DNA of 64,000 nt from CADEED01 sp036677145 (GCA_036677145.1 JAKFFF010000034.1:95381-159380), one strand, 5' to 3'; numbered from the stretch's first letter, positions 1-9,107 are shown. Numbers and translations: made by a program. Notes: a model not told the origin generated them from the sequence alone.

Positions 1-43
1 ACCTGCTAGTCTTGCGCCCCCGTATGTCGCCCGAGAATCCGTG

Positions 44-1081
44 ATGTCCAGATCGGTGTTCAAACTGGCGTGCTGCGCGCTCCTGGGCGCAGTGCTCCTC
101 ACGTCCTGCGATGACGGCGCTCCGAAAGAAATCGTCTTGCTCAACGTGTCCTACGATCCGACGCGCGAGTTGTACGAGGACATCAACACAGCGTTCGCCA
201 AGGAGTGGGAAAGTACTCACGGGCAGAAAGTACGCATCAGTCAGTCGCATGGTGGCTCCGGGCGCCAGGCGCGCGCGGTCATCGACGGCCTTCCGGCGGA
301 TGTCGTCACGCTCGCGCTGGCCGGCGATATCGATGCGATTGCCCAGAAGGGGAAGATGTTGCCGCTCAACTGGGAGGAGCGGATGCCGTACAACAGCGCG
401 CCGTACGTCTCGACCATCGTTTTCCTCGTGCGCGCCGGCAATCCAAAGAATATCCGTGATTGGGACGATCTGATCCGCGAGGACGTGCAGGTCATCACGC
501 CGAATCCGAAAACGTCGGGCGGCGCGCGCTGGAACTACCTGGCCGCCTGGGCGTGGGCCGAGACGCAGCCCGGCGGTTCACAGGAAAGCGCGCGGGAATT
601 CGTGCGCAAGCTCTATCGCAACGTGCCGGTGCTGGACACCGGCGCGCGCGGGTCGTTGACGACTTTCGCGCAACGCGAGATCGGGGACGTGGCCATCTCG
701 TGGGAGAACGAAGCGCACCTGGCCCTGCGCGAGTTGGGGCACGACAAGCTCGAGATCGTCGTCCCGTCCATCAGTGTGCTCGCGGAGCCTTCGGTGGCCG
801 TGGTGGATCGCGTGGTCCTGCGGCGCGGCACACGCGCGGTCGCGCAGGCTTACCTGGAGTTTCTGTATACGCCCGAAGGGCAGGAAATCGCCGCGAAAAA
901 TTTCTACCGGCCGCGCGATCCGGCGATCCAGGCGAAATACGCCGCGCAGTTCCAACCGGTGAAGCTGGTCGACATCGATCACTTCGGCGGCTGGACCGCC
1001 GTGCAGAAAACCCATTTCGCGTCCGGCGGAATTTTCGATCAGGTCACGGCTACCGGCGCCACGGTGAATCACCAGCGCTGA
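44..1081 (+). CDS. sbp: Sulfate-binding lipoprotein of an ABC transporter (Sbp/CysP family)
   Basis: Extracytoplasmic solute-binding protein for sulfate or thiosulfate import, 345 aa counted from ATG 44 (a GTG sits directly before it). The N-terminus is a lipoprotein signal ending in LLTSC, with Cys22 as the lipidated residue, so it should be membrane-anchored, unlike its soluble paralogue at 11971-12990. The family signatures are plain: LLNVSYDPTRELY, QSHGGSGRQAR, ITPNPKTSGGARWNYLA and TGARGSLTTFAQR. The two window copies are very similar along their whole length. No CysT/CysW/CysA permease or ATPase gene lies next to it in the window, although genes to the left are not visible. Family assignment is firm; sulfate versus thiosulfate is not decided by the sequence. 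Confidence 0.95.
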   Translation: MSRSVFKLACCALLGAVLLTSCDDGAPKEIVLLNVSYDPTRELYEDINTAFAKEWESTHGQKVRISQSHGGSGRQARAVIDGLPADVVTLALAGDIDAIAQKGKMLPLNWEERMPYNSAPYVSTIVFLVRAGNPKNIRDWDDLIREDVQVITPNPKTSGGARWNYLAAWAWAETQPGGSQESAREFVRKLYRNVPVLDTGARGSLTTFAQREIGDVAISWENEAHLALRELGHDKLEIVVPSISVLAEPSVAVVDRVVLRRGTRAVAQAYLEFLYTPEGQEIAAKNFYRPRDPAIQAKYAAQFQPVKLVDIDHFGGWTAVQKTHFASGGIFDQVTATGATVNHQR

Positions 1082-1086
1082 TGCGG

Positions 1087-2556
1087 TCAGCCGGTGGCGT
1101 GGCGCTCCCGGTGCCCGGCATCCCGCGCGCCGGTCTGCGCGAGACGGCGCGCGAGCGCCGCCGCGTGCACGCGCAACTCAGGCACCGCAGTGGCCTCCCA
1201 ATCCCGCGCGCGCAACCAGGGACCGACGTAGTACAGACGGTCCACGGGATTGCCATCGCGCGCGATCACGCGGCCGTCCTGGGCCACATCGATGCCGACC
1301 GACAATTCGTCGCCGCGGATCAGCCCACCCGACAACAGCGAACGCACGAGCGGATTGACGAGGTTGGTTGTACGGCCGTCGGGTCCCGTGCAGTTGACGA
1401 CGCGATCCACCAGCCACGCGCGCGAGCGCGCCGCGCCACGCGGGCGCCACTGGATTTCGACGGCATCCTCCACCAGCCGCGCCGACTCGATCCTTCCGGC
1501 ATGCACGTTGAGCACACCGGCGCGCGCCAGTGATTGCACCGCGGCCAGCGGGCCGCTGGGCGCGCGATGGCGATGCACATCCCAGAGCGCGCGCGCGTGC
1601 CGCAGGAAGCGCGCTCGTTCGTGACGATCGAGCGCCTGCCATTGCGCGGGAAGCTGGCTGCGCGCCAGCGCGAGAACCTCGCGCCAGTCGCCACCGGAGG
1701 CCTCGACCGCGCGGATCAGCGTGCCAAAGGCGTGGACCAGCCGGCGCGTGGAGCCGCGCGCGTCATCGAGCGCCGCGCGTACGTCGGGTTTGCGGGCCGG
1801 CCGTGATTCGGCGGTCTGGGGCAGGGGCAGCCAGCCGTGACGCGACAAAACGTGGATGTGCCGCACTCGCGGCCGTATGGCCGCGAGCCGCAACGCGGCA
1901 TCGATCATCGTGAGGCCGCTGCCGACGAGCAGCACGCTGTCGATCTCGCCGGATGCCCCGATGCTCCAGGGATCGTGCACGTAACGATCGCTGCGTTCGA
2001 TCGGCGCCAGTTCGCGCAGGCCCGCCGGCGGCGCATTGCCCAATGCGAGCACCACGTCATCGGCGCGCAGCGCGCTGCCGTCGTCGAGCCACAACTCCCA
2101 GTGTCCGCCGGCGCGGCGCAATTGCAGCGCGGTGGCGCGTTGATGCACGCAGCTCACGTGCGCCGGCGCCGCCGCGCGTGCCGCCTCGAAGCGGGCGCGC
2201 AGGTAATCGCCGTAAACCTGGCGCGGTAGATAGTCGCCTTCGGCGGCGTGGATTCCCTGCAAGCGCGCGAATTCCAGGAAATCACGCGGTGTGTCTGGAT
2301 CGAGCGACATCTGTCCGGCGGCCACGTTGAGCGGGTACGGATAGTCACGCGTCGCATAGACCACGCCGGCGCCGATCTGCGCGCGCGGCTCGATCAGGAT
2401 GATACGGGTCGCGTGGTCCGGCGGGTTCCGCAGAAGCCCGATCGCGACCGCGGTGCCGGAGAATCCCGCGCCGACGATGGCGATGACTCGCTGCGCATCG
2501 GGTGAAATGACCGAATGGCGAGCGGGTTGCGCCGCTCCGTGGCTGGGGACCTGCAT
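1087..2556 (-). CDS. FAD/NAD(P)-binding protein (flavin monooxygenase-like)
   Basis: A 489-aa flavoprotein-like enzyme. After about 25 residues it has a Rossmann dinucleotide motif, VAIVGAGFSG-type (RVIAIVGAGFSGTAVAIGLL), followed by a region like those in the FAD-NAD(P)-binding family that includes hydroxyacylglutathione-type and SidA-like oxidoreductases. A second glycine-rich nucleotide motif, VLLVGSGLTMIDAAL, lies mid-protein, and a DRVVNCTGPDG segment near the C-terminus is typical of these flavoproteins. The open frame extends upstream to 2868, but ATG 2556 is chosen because it places the Rossmann fold at the N-terminus. It converges with the sulfate-binding gene, 5 bp away. The substrate cannot be told. 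Confidence 0.8.
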   Translation of the reverse strand: MQVPSHGAAQPARHSVISPDAQRVIAIVGAGFSGTAVAIGLLRNPPDHATRIILIEPRAQIGAGVVYATRDYPYPLNVAAGQMSLDPDTPRDFLEFARLQGIHAAEGDYLPRQVYGDYLRARFEAARAAAPAHVSCVHQRATALQLRRAGGHWELWLDDGSALRADDVVLALGNAPPAGLRELAPIERSDRYVHDPWSIGASGEIDSVLLVGSGLTMIDAALRLAAIRPRVRHIHVLSRHGWLPLPQTAESRPARKPDVRAALDDARGSTRRLVHAFGTLIRAVEASGGDWREVLALARSQLPAQWQALDRHERARFLRHARALWDVHRHRAPSGPLAAVQSLARAGVLNVHAGRIESARLVEDAVEIQWRPRGAARSRAWLVDRVVNCTGPDGRTTNLVNPLVRSLLSGGLIRGDELSVGIDVAQDGRVIARDGNPVDRLYYVGPWLRARDWEATAVPELRVHAAALARRLAQTGARDAGHRERHATG

Positions 2557-2753
2557 GCGCGGAAGTATCCCCAGCGCGTGGTGACACCGTCGATTCTGGC
2601 CGGGTATGAATTGGGTTATGCCGCGCCGCGCCTTAGAACTTTTTGAGTTGACCGACGACCAAGGCATACGCAGGTTGCATTGCCCGGGCGAAGTCCGGTT
2701 TGATGCGCAAGCGTTCGCGTCGTCCCATTCGACGAATTCCAAGGAGTGATTGC

Positions 2754-3755
2754 ATGCGTTCGATCTTTCCGGGCAGCCTGGCGCTGATTCTGGGTTTTTC
2801 CGCCATGAACACAGCGTCGGCCGCGCCGGAAAAGATGCGGGCCGTGGAGATTCGCCAGAGTGGCGCACTGACCGTGGAGACGCGCCCCGTGCCCAGGCCC
2901 GGCGCGGGCGAAGTCCTCATCAAGGTACGCGCGGCGGGTGTGAATCCGGTGGACTGGAAAAGCGCGCGAAGGCGCGTGGGTCTCGTCGCCGGCACCGACG
3001 TATCCGGCACGATCGATACGCTGGGTGAAGGCGTCACCGGCTGGAAGGTGGGCGATCCGGTGCTGGGTTTCGCGCGGCAGAGCGGAAGTTATGCCGAATA
3101 CGCCGTCGTTCCCGTGAGCGCGCTCGGCCGGAAACCGAAATCACTGACCTTCGAGGAAGCGGCCGGCATTCCGATCGCGGCGGAGACCGCGTATCGCTCG
3201 CTGCACGAAGCCGCGAAAATCGCGCGCGGCCAGACCGTGCTCATCCATGGCGCGGCAGGCGGCGTCGGTACCGCGGCCGTGCAGATCGCGAAGGCCGCGG
3301 GCGCGCGGGTCATCGGCACCGCGTTGCCCGACAATCACGATTTCCTGCGTTCGCTCGGCGCCGATCAGGTGATCGACTATCGCGGCCAGAGATTCGAGGA
3401 CGTCGTCAAGAACGTCGACATTGTGCTGAATACCGTGAACCCGGAGGCCAATGCGCGTTCGATCGCGATCGTGCGTCCGGGCGGAGTGCTCGTGTCGATC
3501 ATCGGACCGCCGGACGCCGTGGCCTGCGAAGCCGCGAAAATCCGCTGCGCCCGGCCGGATCGCGAAACGGGCGCGAGCATCGCGGAGCTGCTCGCACGCG
3601 TCGCCGAGCTGGCCGATGCGGGCAAGCTCAAGGTGCCGGTGCAGAAAACCTTCGCGATGGCGGACGCCGGAAAGGCCTGGGAGATCTCGCGCACCGGTCA
3701 CGCGCGCGGCAAGCTCATCATCAAGATATCCGACGGCGCCGCGAAGCCGCGGTAG
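2754..3755 (+). CDS. Zinc-independent MDR-family NADPH oxidoreductase with an apparent signal peptide
   Basis: A 333-aa quinone-oxidoreductase-like member of the medium-chain dehydrogenase family. GroES-like domain (about residues 28-140: GEVLIKVRAAGVNPVDWK), then a Rossmann domain with the glycine motif IHGAAGGVGTAAVQIAKAAG. No structural zinc cysteine cluster is present, as in QOR-type enzymes. ATG 2754 has a strong AAGGAG Shine-Dalgarno 7 bp upstream. The first 23 residues read as a cleavable export signal ending TASA-AP, which is odd because NADPH is not available in the periplasm. The alternative start Met28 (2835) would give a normal cytoplasmic enzyme. The gene diverges from the flavoprotein and precedes an MBL-fold hydrolase. 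Confidence 0.85.
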   Translation: MRSIFPGSLALILGFSAMNTASAAPEKMRAVEIRQSGALTVETRPVPRPGAGEVLIKVRAAGVNPVDWKSARRRVGLVAGTDVSGTIDTLGEGVTGWKVGDPVLGFARQSGSYAEYAVVPVSALGRKPKSLTFEEAAGIPIAAETAYRSLHEAAKIARGQTVLIHGAAGGVGTAAVQIAKAAGARVIGTALPDNHDFLRSLGADQVIDYRGQRFEDVVKNVDIVLNTVNPEANARSIAIVRPGGVLVSIIGPPDAVACEAAKIRCARPDRETGASIAELLARVAELADAGKLKVPVQKTFAMADAGKAWEISRTGHARGKLIIKISDGAAKPR

Positions 3756-3803
3756 ATCGTGGCAAGCTTGTCTGGCGCGCCAGCCCGGCGCGGAGGGGAC
3801 CTC

Positions 3804-5234
3804 ATGCGAAAAGAAACGTGGCTCGTCACGGCCGCGATGATTGGCGTCCTGGCCAGCGCCGGAGTTGCGGCGAATCCGCTGGACGAAGCGGCCGTGCGGC
3901 TCGGCGTGGAACGCATCCAGAGCCTGGAGTTCGAGGCGCGCGGAACTTACTACCAGTTTTCACAGGCGCCGGCGCCGGATCTGCCGTGGCCTGCCTTCAC
4001 GGTGGACAAGTACATCGCGACGCTGGATTACCAGCGCCGCGCGGTGCACGCGAAATACCACCGCGTGCAGGTGCAGGAGCCGGGACGCGCGCGGCCGCAT
4101 GCCGAGGCGACGATGGACCAGTATGCGCTGGACGGCATGAGCTGGAATCTGACGCCCGCGCCGATCGCGATGCCGACCAATGTCGCCGAGCGCAATGCGG
4201 AACTGTGGGGTTCGCCGCAGGGGTTCATCAAGGCGGCGCTGGCGCACTCGGCCAGCGTGAACTCGCATCCCGATGGCACGACGGTGAAGTTCAACATCGG
4301 CCCGGACCGGTTCGAAGGCATCGTGAATCGGGCAGGTGAAGTCGTCGCGGTGAAATCCTTCATCGATTCGCCGGTGCTCGGCGACACGCCGATCGAGTTT
4401 CGCTACAGCGACTATCGCGACTTCAACGGCGTGCGGTTTCCGGCGCGCATCGAGCGGTTCGTCGCGGATCTGCCGTGGTACGTGCTCGAGGTGAGCTCGG
4501 TGCGCGTGAACCAGGCCGCGGCTTTCGTCGTCCCGGCGGAGGTCGCGGGAAATCCGGCGCCGTCGGTCGCGCAGGTGGACGTCACCGAACTCGCGCCGGG
4601 AGTGTGGAATTTTGGCGGCGGCTCGCACAACAGCGTCGTCATCGAGCAGCGCGCGGGTATCGTGGTCATCGAAGCGCCGCACAACGAGCAGCGTTCCGCG
4701 GCGGTCATCGCGAAGATCCGCGAAAAGTTTCCGCGGCGCCCGATCACGCATGTCGTGAACACCCACGCGCATTTCGATCATGCGGGCGGCTTGCGCACCT
4801 ACGTTGCCGAAGGCGTGACGGTGGTTACGCACGAACGCAACGCGAAGTATTACGCACGGGTCTGGCAGCAGCCGCGCACGCTGAATCCGGATCGCCTCGC
4901 GAAGTCGCCGCGTGCGCCGAAGTTCGAGACATTCACGACCCGGCTCGTGCTTCCCGATCCGTCGCAGCCCATCGAGCTGCACGCAATCGAGGGCAGCGGC
5001 CACAACGACGCGTTCGCCATGGTCTATCTTCCGGCCGCGAAGTTGCTCGTCGAAGGGGATGCCTGGACACCGGCGCCGCCGGGCGCAAAACCGCCCACCG
5101 TGAACCCGCTGTGGTTGAACCTGCGGGACAACATCGAGCGACTGGGGCTCGACGTGCGCCAGATCCAGCCGCTGCACGGCGGGCTGCAGAGCCGCGAGGA
5201 TTTCGAGCGGGCGTTGGGACGGGACGGAAAGTGA
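3804..5234 (+). CDS. Secreted metallo-beta-lactamase-fold hydrolase
   Basis: A 476-aa protein with a signal peptide (residues 1-21, cleaved after SAGVAA) and a C-terminal MBL-fold domain. The zinc motif NTHAHFDHAGG carries HxHxDH, and later GSGHNDAF, VEGDAWTP and LHGG supply the remaining metal-site residues, so the active site appears complete. The first 250 residues are a separate periplasmic domain without a recognised motif, similar in layout to other long MBL proteins annotated only by this fold. ATG 3804 has a GGAGGGG Shine-Dalgarno. It lies 48 bp after the oxidoreductase gene and may be cotranscribed with it. The substrate is unknown; beta-lactamase activity should not be assumed. Confidence 0.85.
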   Translation: MRKETWLVTAAMIGVLASAGVAANPLDEAAVRLGVERIQSLEFEARGTYYQFSQAPAPDLPWPAFTVDKYIATLDYQRRAVHAKYHRVQVQEPGRARPHAEATMDQYALDGMSWNLTPAPIAMPTNVAERNAELWGSPQGFIKAALAHSASVNSHPDGTTVKFNIGPDRFEGIVNRAGEVVAVKSFIDSPVLGDTPIEFRYSDYRDFNGVRFPARIERFVADLPWYVLEVSSVRVNQAAAFVVPAEVAGNPAPSVAQVDVTELAPGVWNFGGGSHNSVVIEQRAGIVVIEAPHNEQRSAAVIAKIREKFPRRPITHVVNTHAHFDHAGGLRTYVAEGVTVVTHERNAKYYARVWQQPRTLNPDRLAKSPRAPKFETFTTRLVLPDPSQPIELHAIEGSGHNDAFAMVYLPAAKLLVEGDAWTPAPPGAKPPTVNPLWLNLRDNIERLGLDVRQIQPLHGGLQSREDFERALGRDGK

Positions 5235-5276
5235 GACCGGCGCTCGAGCGGCGCGCGTCCAGGTCGACTAACTAGA

Positions 5277-5316
5277 ATGCCGGAGGGCGGAAGCCGCGGC
5301 TGCCGCCCTCCGGTAT
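5277..5316. terminator. Bidirectional hairpin terminator between convergent genes
   Basis: The arms CCGGAGGGCGG (5280-5290) and CCGCCCTCCGG (5303-5313) pair perfectly and extend by two more pairs through one G-U. The hairpin lies in the 86-bp gap between the MBL-fold gene and the convergent TlpA-like gene. No long T tract follows it. Confidence 0.65.
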
Positions 5317-5320
5317 CGCA

Positions 5321-6646
5321 TCAGTTCGACGCTGCCGTCACACGGACATCCGCGGGAGCTTTCTCGGCGAGCAATTGCTCGATGCGCTGGGTGAACTCCT
5401 TGTCCTGGCGGGCATAGAAGTCACCGGCGGAAGGCGAGGCGAACCCGGCGTGCACCGCGCGCACCGTGCCGTCACGTCCCACGAACACCGTGGCGGGCCA
5501 GGTGTTGAGGTTCAGCAGCTGCGGCACCTTCTCCCACATCTCTTCCGGCGCGCCGGCGAGTAGATAGGGATACTTGACGCCGTACTGGCTGACGAACGCC
5601 TTGGCGCGCTTGAGTGATTCCTGCTGCTCGACTTCCTCGAAGTTGAGCGCGACGATGGACAGGCCCTGGTCGCGGTATTTCTTGTCGAGCTGAATCAGGT
5701 ATTGCGCCTCGTCGTGGCAGTTCGGGCACCAGGTGCCGGTCACGATGGCGAGCACGACCTTGCCCTTGTGCGCGGGGTCATCGTTGCTTTCGACTTTGCC
5801 GTCGAGGTTCGGGAACGCGAACGTGAACTTCTCGTTCGGATCACGCGTGGTGGTGTGGGCGAGGGGGTTGGACGGTTGCGGCAAGCCCTTCGCGCGCGCG
5901 ACCGCCGGACGATACGCCGTCAGCGCCGGTGCGTAGCGGCCATCGGGCGCGGTGTCGTAGCTGCCCGATGCGGCATTACGCGGCGCGCGTTGTCCGACCT
6001 GCACGATCTGCAACGAACCATCGGCGGCCGGCGTCACTTCGATCACGCCGGGACGCGAGCCGTCGAAGTGACTGAGCACCCACTTGCCGTCCTTGTAGAG
6101 ACCGCTGTAGGCGCCGGTGTCGCCGTCGATGCGCAGGATCGACGCGGCAACTTCCGCGCCTCGCTGGTCGACGATGAAACGGAACGCCTTCTCGCCCTTG
6201 GACGAGGGCTCACGCAGCGCGATTTCCCAGTCACCCGCGATCGACGGAGCCGGTACGGATTTCGCGGCGTTGAATGCGGCCGCGTCATGCGGCGCGGCCT
6301 TGAAGCCGTACTCCGAGCGATTGCCGCGATTCTGCGCGACCACGTCGCCCACGAGTTTGCCGTTCTCGAACTTCGCCGTGATCGTGGTGAGGTAGTGGTC
6401 GATGTTCAGCACGAGCTCACCGTTCTTGAAGCTGGCGCTGGTGGTGTATTCGTAGGCGCGGAAGCCGTCGTACAACGTTCCCTTGAGCGTCGGGCCCGAT
6501 CCGCTGATGTCCAGCCGGAAGGGGATGACGGTGTCCTTGTGAACGAGTTGGGCGTCCCAGCGTCCCTCGAGTTTGTCGCCGGCCAGCGCTGTCGCGCTGC
6601 CCGCGATCAAGACCGCGAGGCTCGCGATCCGGGTGGTCACTTTCAT
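5321..6646 (-). CDS. TlpA-like thioredoxin-domain protein, periplasmic
   Basis: A 441-aa exported protein: signal peptide (residues 1-22, ending in TALA), an N-terminal beta-rich region of about 240 residues with no known motif, and a C-terminal AhpC/TSA-TlpA thioredoxin domain. The redox site is TWCPNCHDE (CPNC), so a thiol-disulfide reductase role in the periplasm is likely. It is the last gene of a minus-strand operon with two c-type cytochromes and a DsbD-alpha-like protein, which suggests it keeps cytochrome or partner cysteines reduced. Start: ATG 6646 has a GGAG 9 bp upstream; ATG 6655 overlaps the upstream stop as ATGA but sits directly against that GGAG, so it is less likely. Confidence 0.88.
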   Translation of the reverse strand: MKVTTRIASLAVLIAGSATALAGDKLEGRWDAQLVHKDTVIPFRLDISGSGPTLKGTLYDGFRAYEYTTSASFKNGELVLNIDHYLTTITAKFENGKLVGDVVAQNRGNRSEYGFKAAPHDAAAFNAAKSVPAPSIAGDWEIALREPSSKGEKAFRFIVDQRGAEVAASILRIDGDTGAYSGLYKDGKWVLSHFDGSRPGVIEVTPAADGSLQIVQVGQRAPRNAASGSYDTAPDGRYAPALTAYRPAVARAKGLPQPSNPLAHTTTRDPNEKFTFAFPNLDGKVESNDDPAHKGKVVLAIVTGTWCPNCHDEAQYLIQLDKKYRDQGLSIVALNFEEVEQQESLKRAKAFVSQYGVKYPYLLAGAPEEMWEKVPQLLNLNTWPATVFVGRDGTVRAVHAGFASPSAGDFYARQDKEFTQRIEQLLAEKAPADVRVTAASN

Positions 6647-6651
6647 GTCTC

Positions 6652-8016
6652 TCATCTCCGTTTGTTTGAAGCTGTGGGCGTGAACAATCGAGTCGGCAAG
6701 CGGTTGGCGAGCGCGTAGTCATGCCATTCGCGCGGCAGTCCGGGCTTGGTCTGCAGCAGGATTTCCAGGATCGCGCGCCGGTCCTGTGACGACAGCGACG
6801 CGAAATCCGGGTGCTGGTCCTGGCCGCTCAGCACTTCGAGCAGGCGGCGATAGACGTAGCCCTTCGAGGGTTCGGGCAGCGCGTCGAATGCATCCGAATA
6901 AACCAGGTAGCTGAGCGGGTAACGGAACAGCCGCGTCTCGAGGTCGAACTCACGGAGTGAGCGGCCGCGCGAATCGAATGGTCCGCGCGCCGCGAATTCG
7001 CGCGCGAACGCGGATTCGCCGATCACCTGCGCCGCATCGAGATCCGGCAACCGCGTTTCGTTGACGAACAGCAGGTAGCGCAACAGCTGTTCCGCGGGTT
7101 TCTTGAGCTGCGTCAGCGCCGCCTCCGACAGATCCGCCGGGGAGCTGGCGCCCTGGTCGTGCAGCGCGATGCGCGTGCGATAGTTGGTCAGCGTGATGAG
7201 GTTGTGCATCTGCGTCTGGTGACCGAGCACCAGCAGCGCGACCCCATCACTGGTCGGCGCGAGAAATGTCCCGGGATCGAAAGCATCGGCGAAGTTCGCG
7301 AGCGGCGCCGACTTCGCCGATGCATCCGCGGCGGCCACCGCGTTGGCCATGGTCTTCGCGGCAAGCGGTCCCGAGACGTACCAGCCACCCCAGCGCTCGG
7401 CGAGCGCGCTTTCCTGGTCGGTGATGTACGCCCGGGCGCCCGGCACCGGCGTGCCATTTGAATTGGGATGCACCGAGCGCATGAGCACGCCGGGAACTCC
7501 ACGCGTACCAGCGGCGATGTGGCATTGCGTGCAGTCGAGTTCGGCGCGCTCGAAGCGGGGTTTCTCCGTCTGCTGCTCGTGCAGGATGAAAAAGATCGCT
7601 CCCTGCTGCTTGTCGAAGGAGACCACCTCGATCTCCTTGCCCTCGTGCACCACGCCGATGTAGATGTCGTCGTTGAAGTAGAGTGCACGCGGAAACTGCG
7701 GCGAGATCTTCGGGTACTGGAAACTGGTTTTCGAGAACACCAGCGTCTGCGAGCTCACCGGAATCTCCAGCAGCTGCAACACCGATTTCAGGTAGCCGTG
7801 CGCGCCCGCCTGGTATTCGAGCCGGGCCTTGCCGGCGTCGAGCTTCTTCTGCAGCAGCGTGACCGCGTCCGAAATGTCCTCGGAGCGGTAGTAGATAGGC
7901 GCGTCGCTGTAGGGAATGTAGCCCTGGTTGCGCACGGCGATCTGCGCCGACGCCGGCGTCGCTGCCGCCAGCATCGATATGACCAGCGCAGTGGTCAGCG
8001 CGAAGCTTCTCCTCAC
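6652..8016 (-). CDS. Exported mono-haem c-type cytochrome-like protein
   Basis: A 454-aa protein with a signal peptide (RRSFALTT...ATPASAQ) and a single haem-binding CTQCH motif in the middle. The rest matches no family I can name. The chosen start is GTG 8016: it overlaps the stop of the upstream diheme cytochrome gene (GTGA) and has GGAG 8 bp before it, so translation is probably coupled. A start at 8055 would sit well inside the upstream gene and would spoil the signal peptide. Second-last gene of the redox operon 8941-5321. Role: probably periplasmic electron transfer or a haem enzyme; inference from the haem motif and neighbours only. Confidence 0.8.
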   Translation of the reverse strand: MRRSFALTTALVISMLAAATPASAQIAVRNQGYIPYSDAPIYYRSEDISDAVTLLQKKLDAGKARLEYQAGAHGYLKSVLQLLEIPVSSQTLVFSKTSFQYPKISPQFPRALYFNDDIYIGVVHEGKEIEVVSFDKQQGAIFFILHEQQTEKPRFERAELDCTQCHIAAGTRGVPGVLMRSVHPNSNGTPVPGARAYITDQESALAERWGGWYVSGPLAAKTMANAVAAADASAKSAPLANFADAFDPGTFLAPTSDGVALLVLGHQTQMHNLITLTNYRTRIALHDQGASSPADLSEAALTQLKKPAEQLLRYLLFVNETRLPDLDAAQVIGESAFAREFAARGPFDSRGRSLREFDLETRLFRYPLSYLVYSDAFDALPEPSKGYVYRRLLEVLSGQDQHPDFASLSSQDRRAILEILLQTKPGLPREWHDYALANRLPTRLFTPTASNKRR

Positions 8017-8423
8017 GGAAAATACTCCGGCGGGCTGCTGCGTCCCTGGTGGCAACTGCCGCAGGTGACCGGCAGTGAATAGCGGCGGTCGCCGCCGAGC
8101 TGCGCGAGGTGTTTGCCGTTGATGTCATCGAGCATGGAAATCATGATCCTGGCGATGTGCTTGCGGGGGTTCTCGTCGGAGGCGTAATCGATCACGCTGG
8201 TCTCGCGGTCCTCCACGTGGCAATAACTGCACGAGACGCCGAGCTCGCGTTCGTATTGCTTCATGAGTCCACGGACGTCCTGCCGCGTGAGCGTTGCCGG
8301 CAGCACCTGCAGGTTCGTGAGGGCTTCACCGGAATTGCCGGGCGCCTGTTTCGCGTACGTCGCCATCGCGGCCGCTGCGAGCGCGATGGTCGCGAGCGCC
8401 GTCGCCGCGGCTCGTGTCGTCAT
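8013..8423 (-). CDS. Small diheme c-type cytochrome (reaction-centre cytochrome c-like fold)
   Basis: A 136-aa exported protein: signal peptide (TTRAAATALATIALAAAAMA), then two haem sites CSYCH and CGSCH about 60 residues apart. The spacing and the segment LMKQYERELGVSCSYCH followed by NPRKHIARIMI resemble short proteins of the photosynthetic-reaction-centre cytochrome c family found in non-phototrophs. Start ATG 8423 has no clear Shine-Dalgarno; GTG 8435 four codons upstream has an AGG about 7 bp away and is a real alternative. It lies 14 bp after the DsbD-like gene and overlaps the next gene by 4 bp. Likely passes electrons in the periplasm together with its operon partners. Confidence 0.82.
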   Translation of the reverse strand: MTTRAAATALATIALAAAAMATYAKQAPGNSGEALTNLQVLPATLTRQDVRGLMKQYERELGVSCSYCHVEDRETSVIDYASDENPRKHIARIMISMLDDINGKHLAQLGGDRRYSLPVTCGSCHQGRSSPPEYFP

Positions 8424-8437
8424 CGCCGGCGCCACGA

Positions 8438-8941
8438 TCAGCCTGCCGCGATACGGATGTTCTGGCGGATCAGGTGGCAGGAGCCGTTCACTTCGTAACA
8501 AGCCTGACCGCTCAGCGTGGCCTCGATCGGCCCGCCGTCCGCGGGCAGGCGGATGCGCTGGCGCAGTTCAGCGCGCTCGCTGAAGTATCCGTATTCCGCG
8601 TTGATCGATGCGTCATGTTTGCGTTTCGCGCCGACGGAGCGCAGCGCATCGATGAGCTCGAACGAGGAATTCGGCGCGCGCTTCAATTTCGCGGGCAATG
8701 GGCCGAGCTCCGCCTTGAAGTCGGAGGAATACACGACCCAGTCTGGCGCGACCTTCGCGACGAGCACGAGCACAGCTTCGCTGCCCGGCTGCGCCGTCGC
8801 CGGCTCGAGGTACCAGCTCCATTCAATGGCCTGATGCGCGTCTTCCTGTGCGCCCACCGGAATCGCGGCGATCAACGCGAGTACCGCGAGCGCCAATACG
8901 ATCCGCAGTGCGTCGTTTTCCCATCGCCCGCGAGTCTTCAT
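8438..8941 (-). CDS. DsbD N-terminal (alpha) domain-like periplasmic protein
   Basis: A 167-aa protein with an uncleaved-looking or cleavable N-terminal hydrophobic signal (residues 12-31, ending VGAQ), then an immunoglobulin-like domain resembling the alpha domain of the thiol-disulfide interchange protein DsbD. The expected cysteine pair is present near the C-terminus as ACYEVNGSC, spaced six residues rather than the five of E. coli DsbD. No transmembrane or thioredoxin gamma domain follows, so it is a stand-alone alpha domain. First gene of the minus-strand redox operon; AGGG 7 bp before ATG 8941. The expected job is taking electrons from a membrane reductase to the operon's TlpA-like protein or cytochromes (inference). 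Confidence 0.75.
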   Translation of the reverse strand: MKTRGRWENDALRIVLALAVLALIAAIPVGAQEDAHQAIEWSWYLEPATAQPGSEAVLVLVAKVAPDWVVYSSDFKAELGPLPAKLKRAPNSSFELIDALRSVGAKRKHDASINAEYGYFSERAELRQRIRLPADGGPIEATLSGQACYEVNGSCHLIRQNIRIAAG

Positions 8942-8998
8942 CGCAATCCCTTGAGTGGTTAGTCAGCTGGACTGCGACGCTAACGGCTGGACGGAAGA

Positions 8999-9107
8999 GC
9001 GGGAAATTGCGTTATCGAATTCGCTTATGCGCGGAGCGCGACGGAGAGGCTGCGGTTACGGCGCTGTTACCGGCTGTGCGGGAAATCGCACAATTGCATT
9101 CGCTTAT
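8999..9107. repeat. Two imperfect 30-bp direct repeats in a divergent promoter region
   Basis: Copies at 8999-9028 and 9078-9107 both begin GCGGGAAAT and end TTCGCTTAT (the latter preceded by a variable core); they differ at about seven of 30 positions. They occupy the gap between the DsbD-like operon and the divergent cytochrome c' gene, so they are good candidates for operator half-sites controlling both directions. Confidence 0.5.

Noticed and set aside
3960..5177. 405-codon minus-strand frame opposite the MBL-fold gene
   Set aside because: Arginine/histidine-rich reverse reading of a well-supported gene; no domain.
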